Source: Auricularia sp. M13
Lineage: Eukaryota > Basidiomycota > Agaricomycetes > Auriculariales > Auriculariaceae
Length of the DNA: 64,000 bases
Direction of reading: 5' to 3'
NCBI GenBank assembly: GCA_037042915.1
Contig: CM073194.1
Coordinates: 2,170,001-2,234,000, forward strand
In this document: positions 37,690 through 49,842 of the stretch, piece after piece
How positions within the stretch are numbered: position 1 is the stretch's first letter
Layout: each line of letters starts with the position of its first letter
The notes under the pieces: model-generated
Databases searched by the model: none
What the model saw: the letters and a program-made list of their open reading frames with translations, nothing else
What the model was told of the DNA's origin: nothing
Translations under genes and position numbers: made by a program

Positions 37690-38165
37690 GCGCCTTGCGT
37701 TCTCTTTGACAACGTAGAGTTTCGGGAAGACCCCGGATAGTAACCCGTAGGAGTATATTCACACCCATGGCCATCGTGGCAGAAAAGAAGTAATCGAGAG
37801 AAGTTGCACTGGGGTAGCTGGGAAGGTAGGTAAGGTAGGTAGTTAAGTACATTCGGTCCCAGACCAAGATGTAGGAATCCAGCAAGGTTCCCGAGGGCAT
37901 TGTAACGACGACGCATCTAATGACCCGCGACATTATCGCCTTGGCAGGTTTTTGGTTTTGCAGAGTCTCACCTCCTCGTTTCCGTACCACAGCGCATCCC
38001 AGAAGACACTCGCGGCGACCCTCGGGCTGAGCAGCAGCAGCGTAGGGGACAGATGCTGAAACCTGAGCCACGCCAAGCTGGCCGCATGTTCGTTCTGCAA
38101 CGCGACAGGACACGCATCGTAGTCAGCCCCTCCTCAGGCGCGAGAGCAGCCAACTTACCCTTTTG
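37690..38165 (-). pseudogene. 3'-end fragment of the FAD monooxygenase gene
   Basis: Homologous to 40190-40540: the last exon (LAWLRFQHLSPTLLL-type sequence on the minus strand, 38100-37985), the last intron and a few bases of the exon before, then the 3' flank with the shared stretch GCATCTAATGACCCGCGAC. Homology ends at about 38163, where the upstream region of F-box A4 begins. It is the leftover of a tandem duplication, not a gene. Confidence 0.8.
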
Positions 38166-38247
38166 CCGCACCAATGAGAGTCCAACGGCAGCACAGCAGC
38201 TATCAAGCGCGGGAGTCTAGAATTCCGCTATAGTCACCTGCTTTGCA

Positions 38248-38280
38248 TAGATTCCGGTGGAACTTGGTCGAGTCACTCAT
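38248..38280 (+). promoter_or_regulatory. conserved upstream block of F-box A4
   Basis: Identical 33-base partner of the block at 35735-35767, about 110-140 bases before this gene's ATG. Confidence 0.45.
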
Positions 38281-38387
38281 GACCTTGCGTCGCGCTCGTC
38301 CAACATTCGGCCGGGTGCAGACTTCGGCGGTTTCCGGTAGCTCCCATCAGACCCATCTGCCTGCCCAAGGACACCGTGCACTCCGAT

Positions 38388-40102
38388 ATGGCTCTACACA
38401 GCTCTTCGTTCGTCTTTGAAACAGAAGGAAGGCTAACACTGACTCTTGCAGCCTTTCGGGCTTGCCCTTTGACGTAATGCTCCTCATTCTTGACGAGGTA
38501 GCGCGCCCCCCCTTAGAGCTTTTTTCGCCTATTATCAGCGTCTCCCGCCTTGAGGAGAGCTCTTGGGCGGATTGGCAACTATCTACTAGGCCATACCACT
38601 TGTTGGATGCGCTATCCCGGACTTGCCGTTCCATCAGGCATGTTTGCTGCCCGACAATGTTTTCTCGTGTCAGCCTCTCCAAAGACCGTCTCTGCCCTCT
38701 GCCTCGCACCATCGCTCCATACGTTCGGTAAGGGAAGTGAAACCTCCAAGTATCCTCTTATTGATGACTCACTTAGTGTGCTGGTAATTACGGTGGGCGA
38801 TTTCGACAGTCCAGGTATCGACTACGCCGACATGCTCCGCACCATGACAATGCTAAGCGTCATATTCTGGGAGCCTAAACAAGAACCTCGAACGCCAGAA
38901 AGGGACATTACCTTAGCCCTGTCTTCGCCCACTTTAACGACACTGATGCTCAGAAATTTTCGGCTCGAAGGCGTGGACTTTGGACCGCTATCAGCAGGTC
39001 ACCTTCGGGTGTTGGATGTTTCACAACGCAGGCGCAGCCTTCCCAGGGTCCCACCGGAGGACATTCGTGGCGAGAACAGATGTCTTGAAGCCTTGCTCGT
39101 CCAACTTTCTTCACAGCTCCAGGTCCTCCGCATACCGGGCGAGTCCTGTCGCCTTTCTTTCCTCGCCGCCCATGCATGGCCTGATCTCCACGAGCTCGTT
39201 ATCCGTGGGGGCGCACCTGCCGCGACCGTTCCCTTTGTTAAAGTTCTGTCTGTCATGCCCAACCTGCGCATTCTTGCCGTCGCCGTCGCGCGGTTCGATT
39301 CAGCGCCTCTGGTACTTCTGCCTGCAAATTCGTCGGACAATCCAACGTTGACCTTGACGAGGCTTACGGTCTCTGACTGCCCTGCGGAAGAAGGGATATT
39401 TACCCATTTATCTGACGCGCTTGCTGAATTGTCGTTGCGTGACATACCGCGCTACTACGACAGAAGAGAACCCTACGGCAGTGCCAGCGCCTCAACCCTT
39501 CTGCTCTGTCGAACAGCCATACGATTTCTCAGCAGTCTTCCCTCGGGAGGGTCTTCATTGTGCCGGCTCGAAGTCGTGGTCCGCGAGGATGGCGCGCAGA
39601 TGGAGCTCCTTTCGCTCATCGCGGCATCATGCCCGCAACTGACGTTCCTCGAACTGCATCAGTATCGGTCCGACGACTTTGAGTTCGCGAAGCGGCAGCT
39701 TACAGAGATCGATGTGCCATTCGTGCGTCCATTTGAAGACTTCTGGCCATTTCTTCGCTAACGCAGGCCCAGGATGTGATCGCAACAACCCTGTCACCGC
39801 TGCGCAATCTCCGCGTCCTTCGCCTGAATTATGATCTCGGTGCTCACCAGCGACCCTTCCATTCAATGCGCTTCCCAAGTTCCATCTTTCCCGCACGAAA
39901 TTGGCATCCATTTCTGGAGACCCAAGCGCACGTGATCGCTAAAATCCTGCACTGGCTGCGTGTCATCTCCTTCCTAACCGCTCAGGAATCTGGCAGGGTT
40001 GGCTGGAGTACGTGGGACATACACCCCACGCCGACCGGAGATATAAAGGTTGAATTCAGGCGTAAAGTGGGCCTATCTGTAATGGACAAGCTAGCGTTTT
40101 AG
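38388..40102 (+). CDS. F-box/leucine-rich protein, subfamily A, copy 4
   Basis: 523 aa with exon lengths equal to copy A3: 38388-38407 (20 nt, MALHSS), 38452-38727, 38777-39722 and 39773-40102. F-box [38 protein letters not shown]. The donor of the first intron is GTTCGT, weaker than GTACGT in A1 and A2. The 3' end converges on the FAD monooxygenase gene 250 bases away. See copy A3 for the near-identical tract. Confidence 0.87.
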
Positions 40103-40352
40103 TAGGGCTGACTCGCAGCCGGTCTTTGTGATGTGGTGTTGAAAAACATTTAGGATGTGGCCACGAAGAAGAATGTTACCACGCCGAGGAGCGCGCCTTG
40201 CTTCTGTTTGGTAGCGTAGTGTTTTTGGCAAGACCTGCCATTCGTGACCGCAGAGTACCCATGACTATAGTGACAACATAGTGCCGAGTAATGCCAAACG
40301 CATCTAATGACCCGCGACGTTGTCGCATTCGCGGGTTTTTGCTTTTGCGGAG

Positions 40353-42536
40353 TCACGCCTCCCCGCTGCCGTACCACAGCGCATCCCAAAAGACACTCGC
40401 GGCGACCCTCGGACTGAGCAGAAGCAGCGTCGGCGACAGATGCTGGAATCTGAGCCACGCCAAGTTGGCCGCATGTTCGTTCTGTAAAGACATACGCCGT
40501 TAGCCAACTCTCTTCAGTTCAATACATATGCCTTACCCTCTTCAGCATCCTGCCCAGCTGCTTGGAATACCACTTGATGAACTTGCTCCCGCCTTCGAGC
40601 GACTCGCCCGGAACGGGAGTGGTTGTCTTGTGGCCGTAGTCAGTGGTTTTTGCGTTGTCCCTGAGCATCGAAGTTCGGGTTCAGGACATGTGCAGCCCTG
40701 CAACGATGGGGAAAGACAGACCAAATTCCCTGCGTCCGCCGCGCGAGTCGTTTAAAGCACGTCCGGCCGAAGGAGGGCTGCGAGGGAGACAGCGTGCGCA
40801 GGACGCCGTCGAGCGTGAGCGCCTCCAGGGATGCTTTCGTCACGCCCTGGCTATAAGTATGATGTGCGGTCAGCCAGAAATCTGCAGGTAACTTTGCAGC
40901 TACGAACCCGAATAAGGGGTTCAGCTTCATGAAGGCGTCGCCGAGCGCGACAAAGTTGTGCGGGAGGACGTCGCCGGATTTCTCGTAGTGAATCCACGAG
41001 CACGAGGCTTTCGATCATGAGGATCCCACGGGTACACATAACAAAGCTGAGTACTCACTGGCATGCGTCTCGCCCACGACCACGTCGTCTGCGACCGGCT
41101 CGAGTAGGTCAAAGAGCCTCCACGCGTAGTCCGGGACGGGGCTTTTGAGCTTCATGGCGTGCTCGCGCAGCAGCTCCAGCGACGTGGGTACCTCGCACCC
41201 CCATCCTCCGGCGGTGAAGCATACTAACGGGCTGTCAGTAACGGATGCATGTAATATGGGAAAGGCGCACCGTTGTCCTCGCCCTGCCTGCACATATACA
41301 GCATGCGGTAGTCCTTCTGGGCGTCGGGCACGATCACAAAAAAGAACTGCCTGAACTCGGCGTCGTACGGCCCACCGGCGGGTCCGCCAGTGCCGTCCCT
41401 GTTGAGCGTGAGCGCGCGCGCGTTCTCGTTGAAGTTGGGCGGGAGCGGGAAGAAGAGCGAGGCGTAGTTCATCTGCGGGTCGTAGTTCTCACGGATGTCC
41501 GTGGGCAGCGATACCGCGCGCGTGAGCAGCTTGAGCCCGAGTTGCGTCACGCCCGTGCAGTCTGCCAGTGAGGTTGAGCACGTTTTGGGCCAGAGCGACG
41601 GCATTTGAGGGACGACTGACCGACGACCAAGGCAGACTTGAGCTCCAGAGAATGGCCGTCGGCCTTGCGCACGCTCACAGCTCGTATTTGGTTGCCGTCG
41701 CCCTGGACGAATCCGGTGACGGTGCCATGGACGAACTCTATGTCGGGACAAGTCTCCTGGACGCGGTCTCGCAGGAGCGGCTCAAGCGTACGCCGCGCCC
41801 CGCAGATTTGGTCTGGGAGCTTGCCACCGTACTGCTTCCAAGGATGCGGGAATGGTTGTCCGCCGGTAATAGCATGCATATCGCACGGAGATACGCTGCG
41901 CGTCCGTTAGTTCTGAACGATTCGCGATGCCGGTGCAAAACGAACATTAGACCCCAACGCCGGGCGTGTTCGTCAAAACCCGCGAACAGCTTGCGAAGCA
42001 CATAGGTCAGCATTACTTGATATGCTACCGATCGGATGTCGCGTGAACAATCATCGTTGCTCGAAAAGAGGCATCGCACGAACCATGGAAGGCAGTATAT
42101 TGATAGACGCGCGGCCGCTTTTGCTCGTACGCATTGTATGATCCTTGCGAACCCTGTACAGGACGCGTCGGCGGGACGCGAGGTTCACGCGCCTCCGTCG
42201 TAAACGTCCAAGCCTCGGGCTCGATCACCACCACGCGCTCGAAATGATCAGCGCAAACGCGCGCAGCGAGCAGGCCTGCAACGCTGAATAGTTACATAAT
42301 CAACCTGCTGGTCCCATGCAGTAGCGCGAGAAGAAAACAACGCGTGCGCACCTTCCACCACAAATTACAGCGGTGCCCGCCTCCTTCGCCCTGCGCCGCG
42401 GCGTGCCAAGTTGGGGCAGGTCGTGGACGGCGGTAAACGTCTTCATAATGAGCGAATGCAGCGCCGCCGCAACAATGCGGTAGAGCACGGCGAGCCCCAG
42501 CACGGCCGCGAGGGCATACTGCGTGGAAAAAGGCAT
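40353..42536 (-). CDS. FAD-dependent monooxygenase-like protein
   Basis: Flavoprotein oxidoreductase of an uncharacterised fungal family; substrate unknown. Start MPFSTQYALAAVLGLAVLYR, a probable membrane anchor or signal. The FAD-binding Rossmann motif spans the first intron: VICGG|SVAGLLAARVCADHFERVVVIEPE. Further on: PWKQYGGKLPDQICGARRTL, FVHGTVTGFV, ALVVDCTGVTQLGLK, MLYMCRQGEDN, VCFTAGGWGCEVP, VALGDAFMKLNPLFGQGVTK (the DA-type FAD-contact motif), TTDYGHKTTTPVPGESL, and the end FWDALWYGSGEA. About ten exons; every junction was checked for phase and no defect was seen. The tail exon is duplicated at 37.7-38.2 kb. Confidence 0.82.
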
Positions 42537-42928
42537 GCTACCAAGGTTAGACGCCTGGCCGCAAATCGTAGGCGGTGCTTAAGTAAAGCGACCGAACCCC
42601 AACGCAGCGGAAGCATGTGGGCGCGAACGTTGTCAGCATCGAGAGTGAGAGCCATATGATTATGATCACGCCGCATCAGTTGGGGACTCGGGGCCGGAAA
42701 ACACAGGTTCATCCATGGAAAATCCAAATGACCCGCCACGCGGCAGAACGAACTGTATGGAAAGCCTAATCAGTCTCGATGGATGGATGTCAAATGCCCA
42801 ACATAAACAATCAGACGCTCATTGTAAAGCAGCTCAGTTCGGAAACGAACTCCATTTTGACGATACACATCCCGAACTCTATTCACGATACCCTCGAAAT
42901 CCAAAGACTCAAAAGAGATTTGGCTCGC

Positions 42929-45555
42929 CTACAGCCACTCAACAGTCTGGCACAGTCAGATCAGCACGCAGCGCTCATCCCAGAGCAGCAAAAAATCAGA
43001 AAACTCACTCCAGGCGGCTTGCTGCTGATATCGTACGTGACGCGGTTGACGCCCTTGACCTCGTTCGTGATGCGCCCCGAGATCCTGCGCAGGACGTCCG
43101 GCGGGAAAGCGAACCTACAAAAAACCGCATCAAGACCGTCTCTTCCTCCTCGGAGAGCGGCGCTAATAGAAAGGAAAACGCACCAGTCCGCGGTCATAAA
43201 GTCCTCGCTCTGCACCGCGCGCAGGCACACGACCTGCTCGTACGTCCGCTTGTCGCCCATCACGCCCACCGCGCGCACGGGCAGCAGCACCGCGAACGCC
43301 TGCGCGATCTGGTCGTATAATCCCGCGGCGCGGATCTCGGAGATGTAGATGTCGTCGGCGCGTTGCAGGATTTGCACCTAGGTCAGATGAACGTCAGCTT
43401 CAGGTAAGGAGCGCGGCCCTGAAGGAATGAACGAGACGGAAAAAGACTCACCTGCTCTCGTGTCACCACGCCGAGAATGCGGATGCTCAGCCCTGGGCCA
43501 GGGAACGGGTGGCGCTGAACCAGCTGCGCGGGGATGCCCAGCAGCCTGCCGAGTGCGCGGACCTCATCTACGACGCAACACTTGTCAGCGCTGAGACGAG
43601 AGGAAGGGGAATCTTTTCGCTGTCATCACAGCGAGCGGGGAGGTTCGGGGATCGGAGGAGAGAGAAGGAAAAATGGAACGGGGGAGCGAATCCAATCAAG
43701 CAGGGCAAGATGGCTGGTGATGAGGCGAGGACCAACACGCTGACCTTTGAACAGCTCGCGCAGCGGCTCAATAAGCTTAAGCTTCATATCCGCTAACAGC
43801 CCGCCGACATTATGGTGCGTCTTGATTGTCGCGCTCGGCCCGCGGAACGAGATACTTTCAATAACGTCCGGGTACAGCGTGCCCTGCAGCAGCCATTCCA
43901 CCGGACCTTCCGCTGGTTCAGCACCTCCAATCTTCATTATCAGTGGGGCGGAGGCGCACCTTTTGATCCTATAGCCAAGCGATTAGGATTGACAGGTGAA
44001 ATTGACAGGTGAAAGGAGAAGATGGAGGACGCACCTTCGCTCTCGGCGAGCTTGTGCGCCTCCTCCTCGAAAACGTGGATGAACTCGTTCCCGACGATCT
44101 TGCGCTTCTGCTCCGGGTCCTCGACGCCCGCGAGCTTGGCGAGGAAGCGGTCCGAGGCGTCGACGACGGTGAGCTTGATCCCGAGGTTTTCTGTCGCGAG
44201 AGTTAGCAATGCGAGTAAATGCCAACAAGGAAAGTGTTGCAGTTGACTGAGAACTCGACTTGAAGCAAGGCAATGAACCAAGACGAACTCACCGCTCAGC
44301 ATCTTGTGCACCTCAGCCGCCTCGTTCAGCCTGAGCACCCCATTGTCGACCATGATAGCGTGGAAGCGGTCGCCGATCGCCTCGTTCATCAGCTTCGCCG
44401 CGACGGTTGAGTCCACGCCGCCGGAGACGGCGCCGATGACGCGCCCCGTCGGGCCACACAGCTCGCGGATGCGGGTGATTTCTTTCGTTATGAACGATTC
44501 CTATCGCGCGCACACACCACATCTCAGCGACTCCGCGCGACGAAAACGACATTGGCACATGACTCACCATTGTCCAGTCTGCCCTCGTCTTGCAGATGTC
44601 CAGCACGAAGCGGCCGATGACTTCTCGCCCCCGAGGGGTATGGGTTACTGCATTGAAGGTATAGCTCAGTTAACTGGATGCTCTCGAGGAGGACGCTCGA
44701 GATACCTTCGGGGTGGAACTGGATGCCGTAGAACGGTTTAGTGTCGTGTGCGATGGCGGCGTACGGTGCGCTACGCGTGTGGCCGATCACGTGGAAGTTG
44801 GGAGGCGGTTGCGAGATTTGGTCTCCGTGCGACATCCAGACCTGCAATGGAAGAGTGTAAGTTATAGAAATATTAAATTTCGAAGGTCGATGAGGCTGAG
44901 CTTTTCGGGAGATAGGACGAGGTATTCAAAACGCCGTCCTCAACTCGCGGCAGCAGACCAGCTGGATACGACTTGACGCATGTAATCTCACCTCGAGCTC
45001 ATCACCTAGGCCCTCAAACAAGCTATCCACGGCGCCTCCGCCGAACCGGTTGATGGTAACCTTGGCATGGCCGTACTCGCGGTGGTCGTGGCCCTCAACC
45101 TTGCCTCCTAGATGCCACGCGATTTCCTGCGTGCAGTTCAGAGTGAGCCGAATGCTCGCGATGGCTACATATCAGCTTACCTGGAGCCCATAGCATATAC
45201 CCAGAACCGGTACACCGAGCTCGAATACAGCAGGGTCCACGCGCGGGGCATCCGCGTCGTACACGCTGTACGGCGATCCAGACAAGATAACGCCTGGAAA
45301 TTCACCCACAACAAATTAATAAAATATAAGTATACAGTGAATCAAGGTTTAACACGCGCCCTTTGGCTTCCACCCAAGCTCGCTGATCTTCTGGGTGCAG
45401 GCGAGCAGCTCGGCGTAGACGTTGAGCTCGCGGCAGCGGCGGGTGATGAGGTGCGAGTACTGCGAGCCGAAATCCAGAATCAGGATCGTGTCGTACGCGT
45501 CGTGCATCGCGAGCACACGGTCTGCGGCATTTTCGCCAACGGCCTTCGGTGCCAT
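42929..45555 (-). CDS. GUA1: GMP synthase (glutamine-hydrolysing)
   Basis: Converts XMP to GMP with glutamine and ATP; last step of guanine nucleotide synthesis, cytosolic. Start [20 protein letters not shown]. Class I glutaminase domain: [18 protein letters not shown], catalytic Cys in [10 protein letters not shown], His/Glu in [11 protein letters not shown]-pyrophosphatase domain: P-loop [43 protein letters not shown]. Dimerisation/C-terminal part: [34 protein letters not shown]-like [43 protein letters not shown]. Many introns of 50-120 nt. The end is TVEWL rather than the common TIEWE. Complete. Confidence 0.95.
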
Positions 45556-46200
45556 CGCGCGCGGTGAGCTCAAGGGAAAAAAGTGGCGCGCGTCGGAGTT
45601 TCGGTCCGACGCGAGCTTGGAGTCGGACATCAGCGCCGTTAAGTGCGCCGCTTGGTTCCCCCACACAAGAGGAGCCGCGGACACCTTACCGTAGCTGGTA
45701 TGACCAGGTTGCCTCAGAAACGCTTTAAATGCCGTCTTTACGTGCACTCTGCAACTGATGCCGTCGACGTGAGATCCTTTTCCTCCTATGAGTCCCTTCG
45801 TTTCAATTTCCAGGGCCGAAATTATGCAAGGTTGAGCCGGAGGTGATGTCCGTTAAGTGCGAATGTAGCATTCGCCTTGACCTCGTAGTGTTAGTAATTT
45901 AGTCAGATTGACCGCGCTGGTGTTGCAGACTGAACATAGGGCCAGTTTGAAGGCACAAGCATCTGTTGCCTACGATCCTACTGCTTACTAGTAGTTCGAG
46001 AGCTTCGAGTGTCATTTGCGACGCGTCGTGATACGGCGCTGAGGGGGCGACGTGATGGCCTGAAAACAAATTGGCAAGAGCAAAAGAGTGCGAAGATTAG
46101 AACCTCCTCGCGGATCGTTTGGTGCGTCGTCATTGCTTAATTTACACAGGAATCTCAGCACTATGCTACACTGGAACGATGTCGAAAGGTCATCTATAGA
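45556..46200. other. intergenic, GMP synthase upstream
   Basis: No gene seen; divided between the GMP synthase promoter and the 3' flank of CAX copy 2. Confidence 0.5.
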
Positions 46201-48190
46201 TTATTCTAGGGGCGGGCCGTTTGCGACCGCGTCTGCGATCGTCTGGTGCGCGACGTTGATTATGCGAACCTCTATTTGGCCTGGGTAGAACCAAGCTGTC
46301 AGTGCCTGCGACGAGAACATGTGCCTTCAGCCGGATGAATGAGAATGAAAAGCAGAGAGACTTACGATGATGATGTAGAAAAAGATCATAACGGCGCCCT
46401 CCGCCCAATTGGTCTTCGCGTCCGCAGTGACATAGTTCACCAAGAAACACGCGGCGACGAGCAGGGCGACCTCGAGCAAATCGAAGAGCATGAGCAGCGG
46501 CTTGTGCGCGCACCACGCGACGAGGACGAAAACGGGCATCCAGAAGAGCAGGAACTGGATGCTCAGGTCGATGGAGATGCCCGACGCGACGCCGTCAGGC
46601 TCCGCGGCGAGCTGGCGGTTGCGCAGGCGCTTGAGGAAGTGCAGAAAGGAGAGCACGGCGTCGCCTGCGAAGGAGATGAGCGGGAGGAGCACCAGGCCGA
46701 ACCATTCTTCTGAGATTGCGCTCTTCTCGAGAAGTTCCTCCGCGGCGCCGACGAGCTGCCAGTTGGTGAGTAGGGCAGGGAAATATGAGGAGAAGTGACG
46801 CACAAATTGCGCGGTGACGGCCATGAGAATCACGCATTGCAGGATTGCGTAGACGCCGAACCACGGGCTAACGGCGCTCTCGCGGTTCTCCTGTTCCAGG
46901 GCGCGCTCGCGGAGACGCGACGGCACGTTCTTGTGGTACATGTGCAGTGCGTTTCCCTTGCCCGGCGGGTTGTGCATGTACGTCCTCGCGCCGATGTAGC
47001 TACGGCCCGTGGTGCGGTTCGCTCAGCAAAGGAGTACGAGCACAAGAGTTGTTTACACACCATAGAAGCAGCAGGATAGCAATCCCACGGCTCAACTTCA
47101 GGAAGTCGCCTCGCCGCGCGTCAGTCAGCAGCGGACCCAGCTCCGGGTGCGCAACGACCTCCTGTTCTTCCTCTTGCGCCGCGTTATTGAGATGCGTCGT
47201 GAACTCCGTGAGATCTCTGAAATTTCCCCGGTCGAGGGCCGCGAAGAACGCTGCGGGAACGGCGATGACCATCACGCCAAGCGTGAGCAGCGTGTGGTTG
47301 ATCTGTGTCTTGCCCGAGTGCAGCTCCTGCTGGACGATCTTCGCGCCGCCCATCAGAAAGGCCACGCCGGGGACGAGGAGAATGTGTAACAGCACGACTC
47401 CGATGACCGTTATTTGCAGCAATCGATAGCTACATATATGCGTCGTCTGTGAGTGGCGGAAATGCGACGCTCAGCCCGAGGAAAGACTCACTTGTCGCGC
47501 ACAAGGAGTCCTATGGCCAGCGACGCCTCGACTGTGCTGCGTGGGCCCAATCAGTCAGTGTCGCGGTCTCCGATACAAGCTAAAGCGACGTACTTGCTGA
47601 GTGTGATAGTAACCAGCTCTCCGAGCTCCTGTGAAGAATATGTCAAATGTAAGGACGCGAATCCCAATGTGAGCGGGACGCACAGCACCGAAGTAAGGTA
47701 TCATTTCCTCGCCCAGCCACTCGTAGCGTTTCTGAAGCGGTACGATTGCCACGAGGTTCACTGCATGGCGTCACAAAGTTTAGCAAAGATCGTGAAAGAT
47801 GGATAGCAGCTGTAGATACTCACATCCAAACCGCCACCCTGGGCCAAATTGATGCTGGCCGTCGGATGTTCGATGGAAATGAGAGGCCCATGCGATGGGT
47901 ATGAATATCAAAAGCAAGTTTATGAGCCCGTGCCGACGAAGGCTTAAGGTGCTTTGCCATGTAGTCGGCATGGGAGTTTTGCGCATGTCGCCGCGGAATC
48001 GATGCCAGAAGGTTACTTGCCGCCGTTCAAGGTCAGCGGCCTCGATCTCCATCGGTTGAAACGTCGTAGGCGGAGAAGAGGAGCTAGTGGAAGAAGCGAC
48101 GCGCCCCAGCTCTATGTCGCGCTACAGCGGGTGCGTTGGCGGCGCGGGCATCGTCTTGGAGCGTCGCACAGCTGGTTGCGCGTGCGACAT
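46201..48190 (-). CDS. CAX-type cation/proton exchanger, copy 2
   Basis: Paralogue of the 30.4-kb gene with the same intron plan: FWHRFRGD, GLINLLLIFIPIAWASHF, LVAIVPLQKRYEWLGEE, GELVTITLSNTVEASLAIGL, LLQITVIGVVLLHILLVPG, LKLSRGIAILLLL, EEWFGLVLLPLISFAGDAVL, ISIDLSIQFLLFWMPVFVLV, LVNYVTADAKTNWAEG; end HQTIADAVANGPPLE. As in copy 1, the second repeat lacks GNAxEH. The ATG at 48190 (MSHAQPAVRRSKTMPAP, aligned with copy 1) meets an in-frame TAG after 22 codons. Either translation starts at 48052 (MEIEAADLE), or the stretch is spliced out (GT at about 48169, AG formed by that TAG; 48 nt, in phase), or the N-terminus is damaged. Confidence 0.8.
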
Positions 48191-48816
48191 GGTAAAAACG
48201 AGGTCAAAAGCCAGCAGGCGGCCAATCATGCGCGGTTTTAGCGGTGAGCGCCTACGGTCTATATTAATGCATCACGGCCGGCGCACTGCAGGAAGCAGGC
48301 GGCAGCACCATTGCAAACGAGCAGCCGGGCTGTACATGCCCCAATGCGCGCTTTCGGCCGCCTGAGCGCTCAAGATGACATCGCTTCTGGGAGGAGCTGG
48401 TTACCGCTCTCGCGGTATTGCTGGGCGCGGCACTGCAGAACGATTGGGCAACTGGCGAGAGGGCAAAGTGGTAGATACCCGGCAATCAGCGGCAGAAGCA
48501 AGCTGGATTGGCAACTGAATCCGCTGCCAAGAGCACAGCTTTGCGCATCCTAGCCGTATGCGGAAGAGGATTTGCGAATGCTGGGGGGCTGGCGCTGTGC
48601 TACTCCTAACCATGTTGTAGTGGAATAGAGCTCAGCCCCGCACCGGACGGCTGGGATCGGGGTCGCGCGATGAGACTCAATGTCCCTGAACTTCTAAGTT
48701 CGACGAGGAGGCAACGTTTCATATAAATCTCAGCGCCTTCGTTAATACACTGCGCTCTATCCTTTGGTTTATAGCATAGGTTCTGAAAACGACGCTGACC
48801 GTACGAAGCGTTTCTC
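48191..48816. other. intergenic, divergent promoters
   Basis: Between CAX copy 2 and the membrane protein gene. No feature recognised. Confidence 0.45.
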
Positions 48817-49842
48817 ATGGACAATCCCCCGCCACATCACGACCGCGACGTTGAGCGCGATATGTACTCGGATTCAGCTCTGCTGCCACATGGCAATTAT
48901 GAGGAGATGCCCCCGCATTGGCGAAACGACTTTGGCTGGCAGCCGCTTTCACTCGCTTTCAAAATTCTCTGTCTCATCTCAGTTGGTCACTCGTCTCTTG
49001 AACACAAGTGGAGAGGCATTGTCGAAGGAGAGAAGGCACATACGAAGCACACTTCACTCATTGCGTCACGAGTCACCAACATCACCTTCATGGCAGGTAT
49101 CCCCTCTGCGCAGTCGTGGTCTTCCAAGCTCAAGGGAATGCCCAGGCCGGACTCCTGTTGCCGACAACCGCCGCTCTCGTCACAACCGTCGCGCCCAAGC
49201 CGTTGATCCTCGACTACACGGTACGCGGACCGTACATTTGCCTCTGGGCGTCCTTTGGCATTCTACTCGGTGGTGCAATCGTCGGCTCAGGGGATGTTTT
49301 TGTAATGGCAACGTGTACAGGACAGTGGACGCGGGAGGTACGCATATATCTCTCACTGAAGTTAAGCTGCATGGCTGACATGACGCTGGTAAAAGGTTCT
49401 CATGAGCACGCGCACACGCGTCGTGTGCGTCCTTGTACTGCTCGCGTACCCGTTCCTCTCAATCGGCGCCGCAACGATCACTTGTGCTTTCGGTAAGTCT
49501 TCATTAATATTCTACGCCGAACGGATTTCCCTAAGATTAGTTCCTCCCACAGGTCTGCTTGCTGCCGCGTGGCTCTCGGCCGATGACCTTGTTCGACGTG
49601 GGTGCGGGTTCCTGCTCATTGTCCCGGCCTCGTTGATTCTGTTATTTGTGGCCTCGACCGCACCACCCGGCATATTTGCAACCTGCATTCTATATGCAAA
49701 GGCTGCAGCGAAGAGCATAGTGGAGTTCGACTGGAAAGCGCAGTCTCGGCGTGCGTGTGAACCAGGAAGTCGATACCTCCGTGAAGTGAAAGCCCGGTTG
49801 TTCCAACGAAAGACTCGTGGTTATCAGCATGTACAAGTGTAG
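48817..49842 (+). CDS. hypothetical multi-pass membrane protein
   Basis: Not recognised. Start MDNPPPHHDRDVERDMYSDS, polar N-terminus. Hydrophobic segments: AGLLLPTTAALVTTVAP (about 49150-49200), YICLWASFGILLGGAIVGSG, VVCVLVLLAYPFLSIGAATI (49420-49490) and FLLIVPASLILLFVASTAPP (49608-49670); basic tail LREVKARLFQRKTRGYQHVQV. The first exon must be joined to the rest by an intron; GT at about 49006 and AG at 49097 restores the frame but the donor (GTGGAG) is weak. The introns at 49337-49394 and 49494-49552 are clear. Confidence 0.55.

Noticed and set aside
40500-42540. Squalene epoxidase
   Set aside because: First thought for the FAD gene at 40.4-42.5 kb. The motifs PWKQYGGKLP and TTDYGHKTTTPVPG and the overall order fit another fungal FAD monooxygenase family, and the ERG1 signatures are missing.
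44650-44700. GGTATAGCTCAGTTAACTGG resembles the D-arm region of a tRNA
   Set aside because: It lies inside a GMP synthase intron and no acceptor stem, anticodon arm or T-arm follows at the right spacing.
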